Shown: positions 1 through 12,272 of the stretch, piece by piece
Numbering within the stretch: the stretch's first letter is position 1
Layout of the letters: the number at the start of each line of letters is the position of its first letter
Assembly: GCA_014651175.1 (NCBI GenBank)
Contig: BMWJ01000002.1
Span: 372,001-436,000 of the forward strand
Length of the DNA stretch: 64,000 bases
Source of the DNA: Streptomyces clavifer
GTDB taxonomy: Bacteria > Actinomycetota > Actinomycetes > Streptomycetales > Streptomycetaceae
Direction: 5' to 3'
Notes under the pieces: model-generated
What the model saw: only the letters and a program-made list of their open reading frames with translations
The model's database searches: none
Told to the model about the DNA's origin: nothing
Position numbers and translations under genes: made by a program

Positions 1-199
1 CGGGAGTCGTGCCTGCATCGGGTCGGTCCCCGTCGATGAACTCCGCACCCACATCAGCCGTCCGTGGGCGGCCCTACGCGGAGTGACCACTGCCCGGTGA
101 ATTCGTCCAGGCCGATCCGCAACGGCTCCAGCGCATCGGCCTCCTGAACGTCGGCCCGGATGATGCGACCGCTCCCCAGATGCAGCGAAACCCGCAGCT
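1..199. other. left-edge region with no confident gene
   Basis: No complete gene is recognisable. A plus-strand frame open from the window edge to about position 100 could be the tail of a gene lying to the left. A minus-strand frame at 54-200 gives a peptide ending in a plausible but unidentified sequence (LHLGSGRIIRADVQEAD within it). Because the adjacent DNA is a decayed argS relic, this stretch is probably also degenerate. Confidence 0.3.
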
Positions 200-420
200 G
201 GCGGCCTATCGGAGACGGCGAAGGAGTAGGCCCCGCAGAAGCTGACGGAGTACCTGTACCAGGTGGCGTCGCTGTACACGTCCCTCTACGACGCGTGCCC
301 GGTGCTGAAGGCCGAGACGCCATAGCAGGTGGCGAACCGCCTCTTCCTGTTCGAAGTCACGGCCCCCACACTGCACCGGAGCACGGCCCCGCCGGGCATC
401 CGGACGCCCGAGTGGCTCTG
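185..420 (+). pseudogene. argS: arginyl-tRNA synthetase C-terminal relic
   Basis: One plus-strand frame reads KLTEYLYQVASLY, then YDACPVLKAE, then LHRSTAPPGIRTPEWL. This is the C-terminal anticodon-binding region and terminus of bacterial arginyl-tRNA synthetases, which typically have a 'YExCPVL' segment and end near 'GIxTPExM'. The frame is broken by in-frame TAG codons at 227-229 and 322-324 and resumes without a shift after the second. Only the last roughly 75 codons survive; the Rossmann catalytic core is absent. It is therefore a dead duplicate, the functional argS presumably being elsewhere. Translational readthrough is formally possible but the absence of the catalytic domain argues against function. 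Confidence 0.75.
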
Positions 421-497
421 TGCGCCTTCAGAGACTCACTCGGCCCGTCCCCCGCAAGAGGGGAAGGGGCCGCGCGAGTGTGCGGTCGTCGGTCGGC

Positions 498-959
498 TCA
501 GCAGAGATGCGAGAACTGATGGGTGACATAATCCGCGAATGCGTCCTTGGTGCGTTCTCCGGCGATCCCTGTGAGGGCAAGGCCGTAGCCGCGGCCGCGG
601 GAGTTCAGGTACTGCTGCAGCGCCTTGACCGTGTTGGGTCCGACGATTCCATCGATGGAATCGTCGTAGAACCCCAGGGGGGTCCAGAACGTCTGTGCCG
701 CCTTCCAGCTCTTGGTACCCAGCTGCCCGTCGATCACGCCAGGCGCGTAACCCATCGCGCGCAGCCAGCACTGCCAGTCCTTCGCCTGTGCGGTGTTCAG
801 CCCCAGGTTGACCACCGCGAGCGTGCCGACCTCGGCGCTCGCCGTCTGCTGCTGGGCCGGCGCGGGAGCCGCCATGGCCGTGCCCGAGGTCGCCAGGCCG
901 CCTGCGGCGATCCCGACCGCGGTGGTGGCGCTGACGAGTGCCTTCGTGAGAGCTCGCAT
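498..959 (-). CDS. secreted peptidoglycan-binding-like protein
   Basis: The 153-residue product has a typical signal peptide: a short basic start, an Ala/Gly-rich hydrophobic core and a probable cleavage after AMA near residue 30. The mature part carries two related segments, GYAPGVIDGQLGTKSW and a downstream one with IDGIVGPNTVKALQQYL. This G-x-x-D-G-x-x-G pattern is that of peptidoglycan-binding domain 1 (PF01471), found in wall hydrolases and spore or wall-associated proteins. There is no attached catalytic domain, so it probably acts as a wall-binding or inhibitor-like protein outside the cell. Two cysteines (in WQCWLRAMG and at the very C-terminus) may form a disulfide. A good ribosome site (GGAGGGG) sits just before the ATG. 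Confidence 0.7.
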   Translation of the reverse strand: MRALTKALVSATTAVGIAAGGLATSGTAMAAPAPAQQQTASAEVGTLAVVNLGLNTAQAKDWQCWLRAMGYAPGVIDGQLGTKSWKAAQTFWTPLGFYDDSIDGIVGPNTVKALQQYLNSRGRGYGLALTGIAGERTKDAFADYVTHQFSHLC

Positions 960-1542
960 ACTGTTCCCCTCCGTTGACGTGCGATGAACGGAACCGACCG
1001 CACCGGCCGCCTCCGCAACGAGACTTCGGCCCGATGTCCGGTCACAGTTGACGCAGAAGTGGCATCATCCCGGGGCGTCCCAGACGCTGACCTGATGAAA
1101 CATCGCCCGTCGAGTCACTACGGCGGGACGGCCGTGAGCGGGCGATGGCCGATTCTGCTGGAGGGGTGGGACCCCCCGTTCGCCGTGACGGCTGATGCGG
1201 AATGAGGCCGGGACATGAGGGTCCGGGCAGAACCTGCAGCCTGCGCGAAATGGTGCACATGTGACTCCCCTTTCTCTGGCCTCGCCCATGGACCTTAGGG
1301 TCATCGTGGGCTTCGGACTTTGTCATCCGTGCAAGGAAATTCGTCAGTAGCGCACCGCCTCACGTTGACGCCGCATCAGGCGAGGGCGGGCCCTGCGTAT
1401 GCCCGTCGAAGCCGTTGCACAGCGAGAGGGAATCCCGCCACACTGATGTCGGGAACGTCCGTGTCGAGGGGTGACTTGTGGGGGAACGGGTCGATGTACT
1501 GCCAGGCCGGCTCTGTGACCGAAGCAGACGAAGGTCTGCCTC
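960..1542. other. 583-bp intergenic region
   Basis: No credible coding frame: open frames on both strands lack family signatures. It must hold the promoter of the minus-strand wall-binding gene and that of the plus-strand AraC gene. A small stem GGGGT-ggg-ACCCC lies near 1165. A perfect 6-bp inverted repeat, GCAGAC-gaag-GTCTGC (1524-1539), overlaps the ribosome-binding region immediately before the AraC start and could be an operator or a start-occluding hairpin. Confidence 0.4.
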
Positions 1543-2511
1543 ATGAGCCCGGTCCTGGACACCGCGTTCATACCGCCGCGGGACCGGGAGGAAGTGGTCC
1601 GCAACGCGGTGTGGGAATCCATGGTGGCAGTCGATATCGACCACCGTCCTGCGGCTGAGGACATCTCCGTTCGCATCGGGCTCGGCACCGCGGGGCCCAT
1701 CAGGATCTGTTCGGCGCGGGCGACCGCGGTCACCCTCCGTCGCACGGAGCGGCTCGCCCGCAGGGACGAGGAGCCGGCCGTCACCCTCGGTGTTCAGATG
1801 ACGGGCAGCAGCGTGGTGGTGCAGAACGATCGCGAGTGCCTGCTGAATGCAGGGGAATTCGCCGTCTACGAATCGATCGCTCCCTACACGCATCTCTTCG
1901 ACAAGGGAGTCGACTACCGCTTCATCCGTTTCCCCCGCGCGGCACTCGCCCTCCCCGACCGGTTACTACGAGACATCGCCGCGGTCCCCCTGGGATCCGA
2001 CAGCCCCATCGCGCGCCTCGCCTTCCCGTACTTCTCCCAACTGGCCATCACCGACGCATTGCACCAGGGCGGGCACGCCGACGCCGTCGTGGAACCCAGC
2101 GTCGAACTCCTCCGTGCCGTCCTGACGTCCCAGCACGGAAACGCCAGCCTGGCCAGAGCACCGTTGGAGGCGACCCTCAGCCTGCGGATCACTCAATACC
2201 TCCGGAAGCACCTGGCTGATCCCGACCTGTCGGCGGCACGGATCGCCGCCGCACACGACATCTCCGTGCGTCATCTCTACGCTGTGCTGTCCCGGTCGGG
2301 CATCAGCCTCGGAGACTGGATCCGCACCCGCCGCCTGGCCGCATGCAGGCGAGAGCTGGCCGGCCCGAACGGCCGACTGCGGACCATCGCAGCGATAGGA
2401 CGGAGTTGGGGCTTCATGGACGCGACCCACTTCAGCAAGGTGTTCAGACAGGCATACGGAATCTCGCCTCGGGCCTGGCGCGACCAGAACCACCCCCGCT
2501 CCTGCGCGTGA
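1543..2511 (+). CDS. AraC-family transcriptional regulator with TTA codon
   Basis: The 322-residue protein has an N-terminal half of the AraC_binding_2 (cupin-like effector or dimerisation) type and a C-terminal AraC double helix-turn-helix (about residues 215-315). The second HTH has the usual signature: SWGFMDATHFSKVFRQAYG followed by SPRAWR. It should be a DNA-binding cytoplasmic regulator. The neighbours give no clear target because both flanks are decayed. Codon 141 (1963-1965) is TTA, read in Streptomyces only by the bldA tRNA, so translation is probably developmentally controlled, as for AdpA. An inverted repeat (1524-1539) overlaps the ribosome site and may serve autoregulation. Confidence 0.88.
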   Translation: MSPVLDTAFIPPRDREEVVRNAVWESMVAVDIDHRPAAEDISVRIGLGTAGPIRICSARATAVTLRRTERLARRDEEPAVTLGVQMTGSSVVVQNDRECLLNAGEFAVYESIAPYTHLFDKGVDYRFIRFPRAALALPDRLLRDIAAVPLGSDSPIARLAFPYFSQLAITDALHQGGHADAVVEPSVELLRAVLTSQHGNASLARAPLEATLSLRITQYLRKHLADPDLSAARIAAAHDISVRHLYAVLSRSGISLGDWIRTRRLAACRRELAGPNGRLRTIAAIGRSWGFMDATHFSKVFRQAYGISPRAWRDQNHPRSCA

Positions 2512-2602
2512 TGGTCCCCGCGCGGCCGCGTTTCACGTGACCGACGTTGGACGCTCGCTCTGGGGCCAGGGCAATGTCGTTCAGAGGACCTGTCCGGCTT
2601 GA

Positions 2603-3290
2603 TGGTTCAGGCGACTGACATCGCTGCCGCTACGCACTGGCGGCAGCCTGCCACCGCTGTTCTGCGTCCACCCGGCCGGCGGCCTTGCCTGGTCGTACGC
2701 CGGGCTGCTCCCCCACCTCGGCGACGACCGGCCGGCCTACGGGTTCCAGACCCCGAACCTGGACGGCACCGAGCCCTTCCCGGACAGCATCGAGGCGATG
2801 GCCGCCGTCTGTGGCCGAGCTGCGGGCCGTCCAGCCGCACGGCCCCTACCACCTGTTCGGCTGGTCCTTCGGCGGCAACGTCGTCCAGGAGATGGCCGTC
2901 CAGCTCCAGGAGTCGGGCGAGAAGGTGGCTCTGCTGACGATCCTGGACGCCTTCCCGCTCGCCCCGCTGGACGACCTGGACGGCGCGGATCGGGACACCG
3001 TCATCAGGGCGCTGCTCTCCAACATGGGAGTCGGCCAGGAAGCCCTGGACGGGGACGGCCCGGTCGAAGCCGCCTCCGTGCGCGACCAGTTCCTCGCGAG
3101 CGGGAGCCCCCTCGTGGCTCTGGAGCCGGCCACGATCGACGCGATGGTGGACAACTTCGCAGGCCAGGCCCGTCTGATGAGGACGTACACCCCCCGCATG
3201 TTCCACGGCCCCGTGCTGTTCTTCACCGCCGCCGAGGGCCGCCCCCACGACGCCTTCGGCCTGTCCCTGTGGGACCCGTACTCGACTCGC
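2603..3290 (+). pseudogene. NRPS-type thioesterase remnant (frameshifted, truncated)
   Basis: Two overlapping frames together encode a type-I/II thioesterase (PF00975) of nonribosomal peptide or polyketide systems. The first frame has LPPLFCVHPAGGLAWSYAG and ends near 2810. The second continues with ELRAVQPHGPYHLFGWSFGG, containing the nucleophile motif G-W-S-F-G, then ILDAFPL with the acidic residue. A frameshift near 2808-2813 breaks the gene. It also ends abruptly after a segment reading LSLWDPY at about 3285, where transposase sequence begins, so the catalytic His region is missing. No adenylation, condensation or PKS genes are nearby; this is a stranded scrap of a biosynthetic cluster. 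Confidence 0.75.
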
Positions 3291-3690
3291 TCGCCGGAGC
3301 AGTCGCCAGGCTTTGAGCTGGGCGCAGGCGCGTTCTCCCGGAGCTCTCAGCCGGGCGTGGTCCCGGTTGCACTGCTGGCAGTGCTCGGGCTGTTCGCGGT
3401 GTTGGTGGTAGGGGGTGCGGAAAGTGACGCCGGCGCCCTGGTGGGCGCGGTCGGCCAGGACGAGGATCTGCCGTGTGAGCCACGCTTGGACGATGCCGTG
3501 GGCGCGGGCGGAGGTCAGGTCGTGGGTGCGGCCGGGCGTCGCGCGGGAGAACCAGAGCGGGGTGCCGTCCGGGGCGGCGATGACCTGCACATTCATGCCG
3601 TGCTTGCGGTGCTTTTGCGAGTAGTACGGCTCGTCCGCGCGGATCCGGTCGGTGGGGATCAGGGTGCCGTCGACGATGACGTGGAAAGAG
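3291..3690 (-). pseudogene. IS5-type DDE transposase fragment
   Basis: On the minus strand one frame reads VIVDGTLIPTDRI, then PYYSQKHRKHGMNVQVIA, then GTPLWFSRATPGRTHDL and ILVLADRAHQGAG, and ends with CAQLKAWRLLRRA. This is the catalytic core of the DDE_Tnp_4-type transposases common in Streptomyces; the D of VDGTL and the D of LADRA are probable metal ligands. The N-terminal HTH part upstream of about 3690 and the last residues after LLRRA are missing. It lies antisense against the truncated thioesterase, implying that an insertion followed by deletion removed both ends. No terminal inverted repeats or target duplication are visible. Confidence 0.75.
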
Positions 3691-3896
3691 GCTCAGCGAG
3701 ACCAGGTGATGATCCACCCTGCCCGTCCCGGCCACCCGTTCCAGACCGCCAGCGTTTCTGCTGGTCAGCGCCCGTTCCAGCATTCCAGCGTCCCAACATG
3801 ATCGCTTTTTGTGGCGGGCGGAACAGATTACGGAACAAGCTGTGGCCGTCCAAGCAGTCCGCTGGACGAGCCACTTCCGCACCATGGAGATCTTCG

Positions 3897-4415
3897 ATGC
3901 GTTCGCGACTTGCCGCCCGCTCCACCCGCCTCGCCCTGGCCGTCGCCGCCGCGGCTGCCCTGGCTGCCACCGCAACCCCGGCAGCCACCGCCGACAGCGG
4001 AAGCACCGCCGCGCGGGCCTGTGCCACCAACGACCTGACCTTCAAGATCACCTCGAAGACACAGGCAGGTGGCTACCTCCTCGTCACCGCCAAGGCCAAG
4101 TCCGGCATCACCTGCTACCTGAGGGGCGTCTTCCCCTCCGCGTCCTTCGGCTCCGCCGCCAACACCGAGCTGCGGCCCGTCGAGCACAGCGTCAGCGACG
4201 ACGTCGTCCTCTCCGGCTCCGCCGCCGCCTACGCCGGCATCAACCCCAAGTCCACCAACGACGAGAACGGCAGGCTGTTCGAGAAGCTCCACCTCTCCGT
4301 CACAGGCGACGAGGACAACTTCGTCACCCTCAACCTCCCCCACCTCGTCCAGGTCGACCGCCCCCTCGCCACCAACTGGCACGCCGACCCCGCCGACGCC
4401 GTCCCCTACAGCTGA
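3897..4415 (+). CDS. secreted DUF4232-like protein
   Basis: The 172-residue product starts with a clear signal peptide (basic MRSRLAARSTR, Ala-rich core, TPAATADS near the cleavage). Its mature part (residues about 40-172) resembles the DUF4232 beta-sandwich family of exported actinobacterial proteins: ACATNDLTFKI near the start, conserved Cys residues and a C-terminal LVQVD segment. Function is unknown; DUF4232 proteins are often lipoproteins or cell-surface proteins. The ATG at 3897 was chosen because GGAG precedes it at 3886 and the signal peptide begins there. The open frame extends much further upstream, through the thioesterase relic, but that is fortuitous. Confidence 0.72.
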   Translation: MRSRLAARSTRLALAVAAAAALAATATPAATADSGSTAARACATNDLTFKITSKTQAGGYLLVTAKAKSGITCYLRGVFPSASFGSAANTELRPVEHSVSDDVVLSGSAAAYAGINPKSTNDENGRLFEKLHLSVTGDEDNFVTLNLPHLVQVDRPLATNWHADPADAVPYS

Positions 4416-4859
4416 CCCCCGCGTCGGACGCCTCCACGGCGCCCGTCGACAACAGCGTCGCCCGCCTCCAGTCCTGGTGGCGGGCGACAGACGGCTGGCC
4501 AAGGAGCTTCGTCCGGCGGAAGTCCTCTTGTCGGGGTGGAGGCTCCTCGTGTCGCCGCACACGTGACCGTGGCTCTGGCAAGATTTTCGTAGCTGGAGAT
4601 CATCTCGGTGTGAGGTCGGCCGGTCCGCGCAGCGGTGGCGGAAGTGGGCGATCAGGACGACGCGGTGGCGGAGCAGGAGGATGCCAGCACGACGGGCCAT
4701 GAGTCGGGCCGGCCGGCCCCGTGGTCGCGTCGGACCTGGGGCGGTGGACCGACGTGACGGACGGCCCACTTTGCGGAACCTTTACCCGGGACGGGCCGTT
4801 GGTCCAGCGAGCGCACGGCTCACGACCGACAAGTCAGAATCAGACCGAGGTGACGTCAC
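4416..4859. other. 444-bp intergenic region
   Basis: No gene that I can support. Short frames on both strands look protein-like in places (for example plus-strand RRLAKELRPAEVLLSGW before a TGA near 4565) but match no family I recognise and may be decayed coding DNA. The right end carries the promoter and ribosome site of the TerB-like gene. A perfect palindrome, GTGACGTCAC (4850-4859), directly abuts its ATG. Confidence 0.35.
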
Positions 4860-5408
4860 ATGGCAGTGTGGGACCGGCTCAAGGACCAGGCCAAGAATCT
4901 GCAGCAGTCCCAGGGAGGACGCCCGTCCGCGGGACAGAGCGGCGGGACACGGTCCGGCGGCGGTGGTTCACGTGCCCAGCTGGTCAGCACGCTGAAATCG
5001 CAACTGACCTCGCTCAAGACCGAGTTGAAGAGCGGTGCGTACCGGGACGCGAGCATGGCGGTGTGCGCGCTGGTCGCGGCGGCGGACGGGCATGTGGACC
5101 CGGCCGAGCGGCAGCACGTGGAGTCGATGATCCTGAGCAACGACGTCCTGCAGAACTTCCCGCCGGAGCAGCTGCGCCAGCGCTTCAACAAGCACGTGGA
5201 CCAGATGGCACGCAACTTCCCGCAGGGCAAGGCCGACGCGATGCAGGAGATCGCCAAGGCGGCCAAGAAGCCGGCCGAGGCACGCGCCGTGATCCAGACG
5301 GGGATCATCGTCGCCGGGGCCGACGGCGACTTCTCCCACGCCGAACACATGATTCTCCGGGAGGCCTGCACGGCGTTGGGGCTGTCCCCCGCCGAGTTCC
5401 AGCTCTGA
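4860..5408 (+). CDS. TerB-family tellurite-resistance-like protein
   Basis: The 182-residue cytoplasmic protein has a low-complexity Gly/Ser/Gln-rich N-terminal linker (about residues 12-40) and then an all-helical TerB domain (PF05099, about 45-182). The acidic helix pairs typical of TerB are visible: VAAADGHVDPAERQ and, symmetrically, IVAGADGDFSHAEHMIL, whose Asp/Glu residues bind divalent metal in family structures. In Streptomyces such genes are frequently free-standing rather than in complete ter operons; no TerD or TerC neighbour is present. The start has GAGGTGA immediately upstream. A role in stress or metal-ion sensing is known only for the family. Confidence 0.88.
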   Translation: MAVWDRLKDQAKNLQQSQGGRPSAGQSGGTRSGGGGSRAQLVSTLKSQLTSLKTELKSGAYRDASMAVCALVAAADGHVDPAERQHVESMILSNDVLQNFPPEQLRQRFNKHVDQMARNFPQGKADAMQEIAKAAKKPAEARAVIQTGIIVAGADGDFSHAEHMILREACTALGLSPAEFQL

Positions 5409-5498
5409 CGGGCTCCCGCACGCCGGTCCCGGTGCGGCGGTGCCCGGCGTCGGACGCCGTCCGGCGCCGGGTCCGCCGGCCCGGCGCCGTCCACGGGC

Positions 5499-6110
5499 TC
5501 AGTGGCCTCCCCGGTTCTCCACGCAGGGCCCGGTTCCGGGCTGCGGCTCGGCGTAGGCGCCGTGCACCTCGCTGGTCAGCTCGCCCTTCGTCACATGCCC
5601 GGAGACACACGTGACCCCCGTGTGGACGCTGTAGAACCCGGACCAGATGTAGACGCCGTGCTCCTTGCCGCACCCCAGGCGCTCCAGCGCTGCCGCGATC
5701 CGGGCGTCACTGAAGTCGCCCTCCTCACGGACGCTCTCCAGCTCCTCCCGGATCAGCAGGGCCGATGCCTCGCCCCGCGCACGCCGGTCCTCGGCCAACG
5801 GGGCCCGGGTGCGGTAGGCGTGGTTCTCCTCGTAGTGGGGCGCACCGTCACCGTTCTCGGCGCGCCGGGTGCCGTCGGCGTCGGGGACGGCGCTCGCACC
5901 GGCGCTCCCGGCAGGGGCGGACGGCACCTCCGAGGGCGCGCCCCCGGGTGGCCGCGCGCAGGTGGGCCGGGGCGCGAAGGAGGTCTGCGGGGTGACGGAG
6001 GGCTGGGGACCGGCCGACCGCGCCTCCCCGCTCCGCTCGGTTCCGCAGGCGGTGCCGGCGATCAGGAGGAGCGCGGCTGCCGCGACGGATCGTCTGATGG
6101 GCTTGGACAT
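5499..6110 (-). CDS. probable lipoprotein of unknown function
   Basis: The 203-residue product begins MSKPIRRSVAAAALLL and has a cysteine after IAGTA, a somewhat degenerate lipobox, so lipidation at about residue 24 is likely. A Pro/Ala/Ser-rich linker follows to about residue 85. The C-terminal half is acidic and helical (LLIREELESVREEGDFS), then has VTCVSGHVTKGELTSE with paired cysteines. I do not recognise a family. It is convergent with terB. The open frame continues upstream of the chosen ATG, but the signal sequence fixes the start at 6110. Confidence 0.65.
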   Translation of the reverse strand: MSKPIRRSVAAAALLLIAGTACGTERSGEARSAGPQPSVTPQTSFAPRPTCARPPGGAPSEVPSAPAGSAGASAVPDADGTRRAENGDGAPHYEENHAYRTRAPLAEDRRARGEASALLIREELESVREEGDFSDARIAAALERLGCGKEHGVYIWSGFYSVHTGVTCVSGHVTKGELTSEVHGAYAEPQPGTGPCVENRGGH

Positions 6111-6304
6111 GCGCGGAGTGTCCCACCCGGGGCGCGTTCGGACATGAGTGCGGGTACTCATCCGCGGCCGCCGTGCTGGCCCGCCACGCGCTCCTGCCCC
6201 GGCGGTGGCGCCGGTCCGTGCGCCGGCACGGATTAAAGAGCCATTCGGCAGGGTTGTGCCTGATCGGAGCCGATTCGCGGAGATGGGTCGGCGGATGCGG
6301 AGGC

Positions 6305-7366
6305 ATGGCGGTGCACGGAGAGTACAAGGTCCCCGGCGGCAAGCTCGTGGTGGTCGACCTGGACGTGGAGGGCGGTGCCCTGCGTGGCGTACGGGTGGCC
6401 GGGGACTTCTTCCTGGAGCCCGACGAGGCCATCCTCGCCATCGACGCCGCACTGGAGGGTGCGCCTGCCCACACCGATACGGCGGGCCTCGCCGCCCGGA
6501 TCGACGCGGCCCTGCCGGAGTCGACCGTGATGCTGGGGCTGACCGCGGAGGGCGTCGCCGTAGCCGTACGGCGGGCTCTGGCCCAGGCCACCGAGTGGAG
6601 CGACTACGACTGGCAGCTCATCCACGACGCACCGCAGTCCCCCGCCCTGCACATGGCGCTGGACGAGGTCGTCACCGCCGAGGTCGCCGCCGGCCGCAGG
6701 CCGCCCACGCTGCGGGTGTGGGAGTGGGCCTCCCCCGCCGTGATCATCGGCAGCTTCCAGTCCCTGCGCAACGAGGTGGACGGCCCGGCCGCCGAGCGGC
6801 TCGGCGTCGAGGTGGTCCGGCGCATCTCGGGCGGCGGAGCGATGTTCGTGGAGCCGGGGAACACCATCACCTACTCGCTCTCGGTGCCGGATTCGCTCGT
6901 TTCGGGGCTCTCCTTCGCCGACAGCTACGCCTATCTCGACGACTGGGTGCTCGGAGCCCTGGCCGACATGGGCATCAAGGCCTGGTACCAGCCGCTGAAC
7001 GACATCGCCACGGACGCGGGCAAGATCGCGGGGGCTGCGCAGAAGCGGGTGGTCGGCGGGGAGGGCGCCGTGCTGCACCACGTGACCATGTCGTACGACA
7101 TCGACGCGGACAAGATGCTGGAGGTGCTCCGGATCGGCAAGGAGAAGCTGTCCGACAAGGGCACCAGGTCCGCGAAGAAGCGCGTCGACCCGCTGCGGCG
7201 CCAGACGGGTCTGCCCCGCGAGATCGTCATCGCCAACATGATCGACTCGTTCCGTAACCGTCACGGCCTGACCCAGGGTGCGGTGACGCCCGAGGAGCTG
7301 GCCCTGGCCGAGGAACTCGTGCGGACCAAGTTCGGCACGGCCGGGTGGACCGCCCGCGTGCCGTAG
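6305..7366 (+). CDS. lplA: lipoate-protein ligase with N-terminal accessory domain
   Basis: The 353-residue enzyme should attach free lipoate, via lipoyl-AMP, to a lysine of lipoyl-domain proteins (2-oxoacid dehydrogenase E2 or GcvH). The catalytic BPL/LplA fold occupies about residues 95-350: [12 protein letters not shown], the nucleotide-binding [15 protein letters not shown] loop and a catalytic Lys in [12 protein letters not shown]. Residues 1-80 ([19 protein letters not shown], then GDFFLEPDE) match the small accessory domain that follows the catalytic domain in E. coli LplA and is a separate LplB protein in Thermoplasma. Here it precedes the catalytic domain, a permuted order. The start follows GCGGAGG. 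A strong stem at 7381 terminates it. Confidence 0.88.
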   Translation: MAVHGEYKVPGGKLVVVDLDVEGGALRGVRVAGDFFLEPDEAILAIDAALEGAPAHTDTAGLAARIDAALPESTVMLGLTAEGVAVAVRRALAQATEWSDYDWQLIHDAPQSPALHMALDEVVTAEVAAGRRPPTLRVWEWASPAVIIGSFQSLRNEVDGPAAERLGVEVVRRISGGGAMFVEPGNTITYSLSVPDSLVSGLSFADSYAYLDDWVLGALADMGIKAWYQPLNDIATDAGKIAGAAQKRVVGGEGAVLHHVTMSYDIDADKMLEVLRIGKEKLSDKGTRSAKKRVDPLRRQTGLPREIVIANMIDSFRNRHGLTQGAVTPEELALAEELVRTKFGTAGWTARVP

Positions 7367-7380
7367 GCGGGGCACACGCG

Positions 7381-7415
7381 GGCCGCCCCGGCAGGTGGTG
7401 CCTGCCGGGGCGGCC
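7381..7415. terminator. bidirectional terminator between lplA and icd
   Basis: A perfect 15-bp stem, GGCCGCCCCGGCAGG (7381-7395) and CCTGCCGGGGCGGCC (7401-7415), with loop TGGTG, lies between convergent lplA and icd. It has no T tract, as is usual in high-GC actinomycetes. Confidence 0.75.
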
Positions 7416-7427
7416 GGTGGGTGCGGT

Positions 7428-7450
7428 GCCGCGCCGCCGGGCGGCGCGGC
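7428..7450 (-). terminator. second stem just downstream of icd stop
   Basis: GCCGCGCCG and CGGCGCGGC form a 9-bp stem with a 5-nt loop only seven bases past the icd stop codon, probably the first terminator met by icd transcripts. Confidence 0.5.
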
Positions 7451-7456
7451 CGGGGG

Positions 7457-11423
<3,967 letters not shown>

Positions 11424-11585
11424 CGCCGCCGCCTCCTCGTGTCCGCCGGAGCACCGGTCTCCCGGGTCCGCCCCGGGGCCGCCCGAGCGGGGGCTACTGG
11501 AGAGTAACGAGACGGGGCGCTCCGCTCAAGCATGGTGCCGGAGGGCCGCCCCCGCCCTTCGTGGCGCGGACGGCCCAAAGGGCTC

Positions 11586-11690
11586 GTGGACGGACCAGGA
11601 GGGCTGGTGGACGGATCGGGAGCGCTCGTGGACGGATCGGGAGGGCTGGTGGACGGATCGGGAGCGCTCGTGGACGGATCGGGAGGGCTC
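11586..11690. repeat. five tandem copies of a 21-bp unit
   Basis: Five back-to-back 21-bp units of the form GTGGACGGATCGGGAGSGCT plus S occupy this span. Units alternate between AGGGCTG and AGCGCTC endings, giving a 42-bp higher-order period, and the first unit has an ACC variant in place of ATC. The array sits in the 307-bp gap between the amidase start and the end of the small secreted gene. Since 21 is a multiple of three, one plus frame gives a GLVDGSG heptapeptide repeat, but I do not consider it a gene. The rest of the gap shows nothing recognisable. Confidence 0.85.
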
Positions 11691-11730
11691 GTGGCGGTCC
11701 GGGCTCCGGCGGACGGACCGCCTGCCCGGT

Positions 11731-12087
11731 CTACGGCCTGACGTGGATCTCGCCGATGCCCGAGCCGAGACCGGCGCAGTGGGCGGTCGACTGCCCGGAC
11801 TGACCCGGATTCAGTGTGACGCTCTCGCCGTCCACATCCGGGGACCAGCCGCAGACCAGGTGGACCCGGAAGGTCCGGGGCGAGGAGCCGTCGTTCCGGC
11901 AGAGCGCGTATCCGGTGTAGTCGCCGGCCGCGTGTTTCCCCGTGTCGCAGGACAGACCGGGCGGTGCGGCGCCCGGCGCACCGGCGGACGCGGCGGTGAC
12001 CGGGGCGGCCGGGGCGAGGACCAGCCCCAGGACCGCGGCACCGCGCACGACGGTTCGGACGGCGTTCCCCTTGGACGGCTTCTTCAT
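11731..12087 (-). CDS. small secreted protein, unknown function
   Basis: The 118-residue product has a basic N-terminus, a hydrophobic core (AAVLGLVLAPAAPVTAA) and a likely cleavage near residue 33. The mature domain of about 85 residues contains four cysteines (LSCDTG, YALCRND, VHLVCGW, TAHCAGLG) spaced to allow two disulfides, and looks like a compact beta-rich extracellular protein. I recognise no named family. It is divergent from the following exported protein gene with 185 bp between them. Confidence 0.68.
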   Translation of the reverse strand: MKKPSKGNAVRTVVRGAAVLGLVLAPAAPVTAASAGAPGAAPPGLSCDTGKHAAGDYTGYALCRNDGSSPRTFRVHLVCGWSPDVDGESVTLNPGQSGQSTAHCAGLGSGIGEIHVRP

Positions 12088-12272
12088 GTCTCCCCCTTGG
12101 AGTGCTTGCCTGCCAGGGCAGCCCTCCCCTACGTTCCGTAGCCGAAAACAGCCCCGAACCTCACACTTCGTGCATTCGGTCGTCGCGCGGGCGCACGGCT
12201 TCGGGCGTACGCTCGCTGGGGGGAAAACAGGCTCGAGAAGGCCGCCGGCAAGGCCGTTTCCGAGGAGGCGCC

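Noticed and set aside
2685-4415. 576-codon single gene spanning thioesterase, transposase antisense and DUF4232-like protein
   Set aside because: The frame is open by chance across three unrelated pieces. A signal peptide and ribosome site mark an independent start at 3897, and the thioesterase is frameshifted and truncated.
11532-11741. Heptapeptide-repeat mini-gene (GLVDGSG repeats)
   Set aside because: The repeat is simply the 21-bp DNA array read in frame; there is no ribosome site and the ends lack any protein-like sequence.
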